This document shows positions 5,815 through 6,922 of a stretch of 6,922 nt of DNA, one piece after another. This DNA is from Deltaproteobacteria bacterium (GTDB taxonomy: Bacteria > Desulfobacterota > Binatia > UBA9968). The stretch is taken from NCBI GenBank assembly GCA_016183075.1, contig JACPFH010000279.1:1-6922 (forward strand). The letters are read 5' to 3'. Within the stretch, counting starts at the first letter, position 1, and the number at the start of each line of letters is the position of its first letter. The position numbers and the translations under genes were made by a program. The notes beneath the pieces were generated by a model. The model was not told the origin of the DNA and did no database searches. It worked only from the letters and a program-made list of their open reading frames with translations.

Positions 5815-6731
5815 CGGTTCAGCCTCCGCATTTTTTCCGTCAATCCGCGCATGGCCTCAATCTTGCCCTCGGCCTCGATCTTTTCCATGATACCGTCCAC
5901 TTGCGCTACTTCCGTATAAAGCTTAAGGGCCGACTTTGCAAATTGACCGAAGGTCTCGATGTCGAAGGTCAAACCTTCGGGGTCGTTCTGCAGAACGTAT
6001 TCCCGGACGAGCCGGGCATAAAAGTCGCCGAAGTCCAGGAGGTAGCGGTGGAGGTTTTTGCTCTCGCGGTGCTTGGTGATCAACTGGCTGTAGCCGAGGA
6101 TCACGAGTTGGTTGCCGTCTTTCATCCGGTAGCGGTTTAGCTCCATGAAGGCGACCTTCGCGCGATCGATTTTCTCCTCTTCCACCCGGGCAAAGTATTC
6201 GTAGGCCGTCCGCTGATACTTGTGGATGATCGCGTTCCACGCGTCGACCTTTTCGTCCAGGCCTTTGATATAAGCGAACGGATCCTCCCCGGACAGGGGC
6301 TTTTGCAGTATATGTTGAAACGCTTCCAGCGCTTCGATGTTTCTTCCCGCTTCGGCTCCCAGGCGGGCGTCGGATTTTGCCGCCGCACGATAGTGGGCGA
6401 TCGCCTGGTCGTACTCCCGCAGCCTTTCGTACGCCATGGCCTTCGTAAAGTGAACGATGTCCGCGTACTGGCCCGCGTGTTTTTTCTCGTAGTCCTGCAG
6501 GCGGATCAGGGTGGCCTTCATGACGTTGACCCCGGTGGGGTCCTTGGGAATCGGGAAGCGATACAGATCATCGCGCGCCAGCCGCTGAAAGTCTTTCACG
6601 ATGTCGAGCAGGTCGCCGGCGGGAAGGTAGCGAGCTTCGGGGAGCGCCTTTGCGGCGCACCCACCCAGGGCAAGGAGAGCGATAGCCGCCAGCAAGAGGC
6701 CGACATGGCGACTGCGTAACCCAACGCTCAT
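5811..6731 (-). CDS. TPR-type lipoprotein, function unknown
   Basis: A 306-residue protein with a lipoprotein signal: Arg6-Arg8 positive start, Leu/Ala core 11-22 and lipobox LGGC (22-25), so Cys25 should be lipidated. Residue +2 is Ala, not Asp, which by the E. coli Lol rule points to the outer membrane. The mature part is almost fully helical. One clear TPR-like pair lies at about 87-121 (YADIVHFTKAMAYERL, then REYDQAIAHYRAAAKSD), with more charged helices to the end (KYQRTAYEYFARVEEEKIDR at 171-190). The role is unknown; TPR lipoproteins commonly hold partner proteins together at the membrane. ATG is the only usable start because the frame closes at a stop 10 codons upstream, although its ribosome site is weak. 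It follows the cupin gene by 53 bp and overlaps the next gene by 4 bp (GTGA). Confidence 0.9.
   Translation of the reverse strand: MSVGLRSRHVGLLLAAIALLALGGCAAKALPEARYLPAGDLLDIVKDFQRLARDDLYRFPIPKDPTGVNVMKATLIRLQDYEKKHAGQYADIVHFTKAMAYERLREYDQAIAHYRAAAKSDARLGAEAGRNIEALEAFQHILQKPLSGEDPFAYIKGLDEKVDAWNAIIHKYQRTAYEYFARVEEEKIDRAKVAFMELNRYRMKDGNQLVILGYSQLITKHRESKNLHRYLLDFGDFYARLVREYVLQNDPEGLTFDIETFGQFAKSALKLYTEVAQVDGIMEKIEAEGKIEAMRGLTEKMRRLNR
5823..5827 (-). promoter_or_regulatory. Shine-Dalgarno that supports the GTG start of the 797-residue gene
   Basis: GGAGG on the minus strand lies 8 bases before the GTG at 5814, inside the last codons of the lipoprotein gene. It supports the unusual GTG start. 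The signal peptide begins directly after it. Confidence 0.7.
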
Positions 6732-6784
6732 GGCGAGAAATCTCAGGACCTCTTGGCTCTGTTACGCATAGCTCGGCCCTATAT

Positions 6785-6922
6785 TCAGCCGGTTTTAATC
6801 AGCGAGTAAAACAGGACCAACTCCCCTTTCTTTGCCGCCGCAAAGTCGTGAGGGGTTCCTTTGGGGATGTGACAAATCGTGCCCGGCCGCAGAAGGATCC
6901 TGCGCCGGTTCACGCGGAGCCG
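6785..6922 (-). CDS. Cupin-domain protein, C-terminal 45 residues (5' end outside window)
   Basis: An open frame runs from the right window edge to a TGA at 6785-6787. Its 45 residues hold the second cupin motif, G-x5-P-x-G-x2-H, seen as GTICHIPKGTPHDF, followed by the expected last strands (GELVLFYSLIKTG). In the consensus H-x3-N the final Asn is Ala here. The His is one of the usual metal ligands; the other ligands would lie in motif 1, outside the window. Cupins range from sugar isomerases to dioxygenases and small metal-binding sensors, so no reaction can be named. The short tail after motif 2 suggests a small single-domain cupin. It precedes the TPR lipoprotein gene by 53 bp on the same strand and may be the earlier gene of the same operon. 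Confidence 0.82.
   Translation of the reverse strand, partial: RLRVNRRRILLRPGTICHIPKGTPHDFAAAKKGELVLFYSLIKTG

Noticed and set aside
6222..6719. Plus-strand open frame of 165 codons opposite the lipoprotein gene
   Set aside because: It is antisense to a gene with a clear lipobox and TPR pattern, and its own translation resembles no known protein.
6732..6830. Promoter for the lipoprotein gene (TTGGTC and TAAAAC with 17-bp spacing on the minus strand)
   Set aside because: The match to the standard boxes is poor and both boxes lie inside the cupin coding sequence, so it is not supported.

Overview
The window reads as a piece of a bacterial chromosome with moderately high GC (high fifties percent by eye) and long clean genes. 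It has no tRNA, rRNA, CRISPR array, transposase or integrase. The gene types are tandem exported NMT1/SsuA-like solute-binding proteins with no permease beside them, an Arg-lacking RidA-like protein, and TPR lipoproteins. This mix would fit an uncultured soil or subsurface lineage of the Rokubacteria / NC10 / Desulfobacterota-Binatia kind. That placement is an impression from gene style, not a demonstrated identity.

Left part (1-2736, + strand): three consecutive genes for periplasmic solute-binding proteins of ABC-type uptake systems. The first is cut by the window edge and only its C-terminal ~189 residues are seen. The second is complete and a close tandem paralogue of the first (127 of 184 aligned residues identical by hand count). 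The third is a more distant member. All three end in a related FID-S-V--L-KEG-F tail. Gaps are 82 and 51 bp and there is a good Shine-Dalgarno before genes two and three, so one transcript is likely. No permease or ATPase gene is present here.

Middle (2767-3420): a RidA/YjgF-family gene on the minus strand converges on the third binding-protein gene with only 30 bp between the stops. It lacks the family's catalytic arginine. Upstream of it lies a 267-bp gene-free stretch holding the most striking non-coding structure of the window. This is a two-armed array of 9-bp units, four facing one way and four in reverse complement around a 6-bp centre (3240-3317). A short GC-rich hairpin and a 12-bp palindrome lie next to it.

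Right part (3421-6922, - strand): a probable operon read right to left. It starts with the C-terminal end of a cupin-domain protein that enters from the right edge. After 53 bp comes a 306-residue TPR-type lipoprotein. Then, overlapping it by 4 bp (stop TGA inside GTGA), comes a 797-residue secreted protein with coiled-coil and TPR-like helices and two small-residue-rich hydrophobic stretches. The last two are translationally coupled and probably work together in the cell envelope. I do not recognise either as a named protein. They are the best candidates for something undescribed here.
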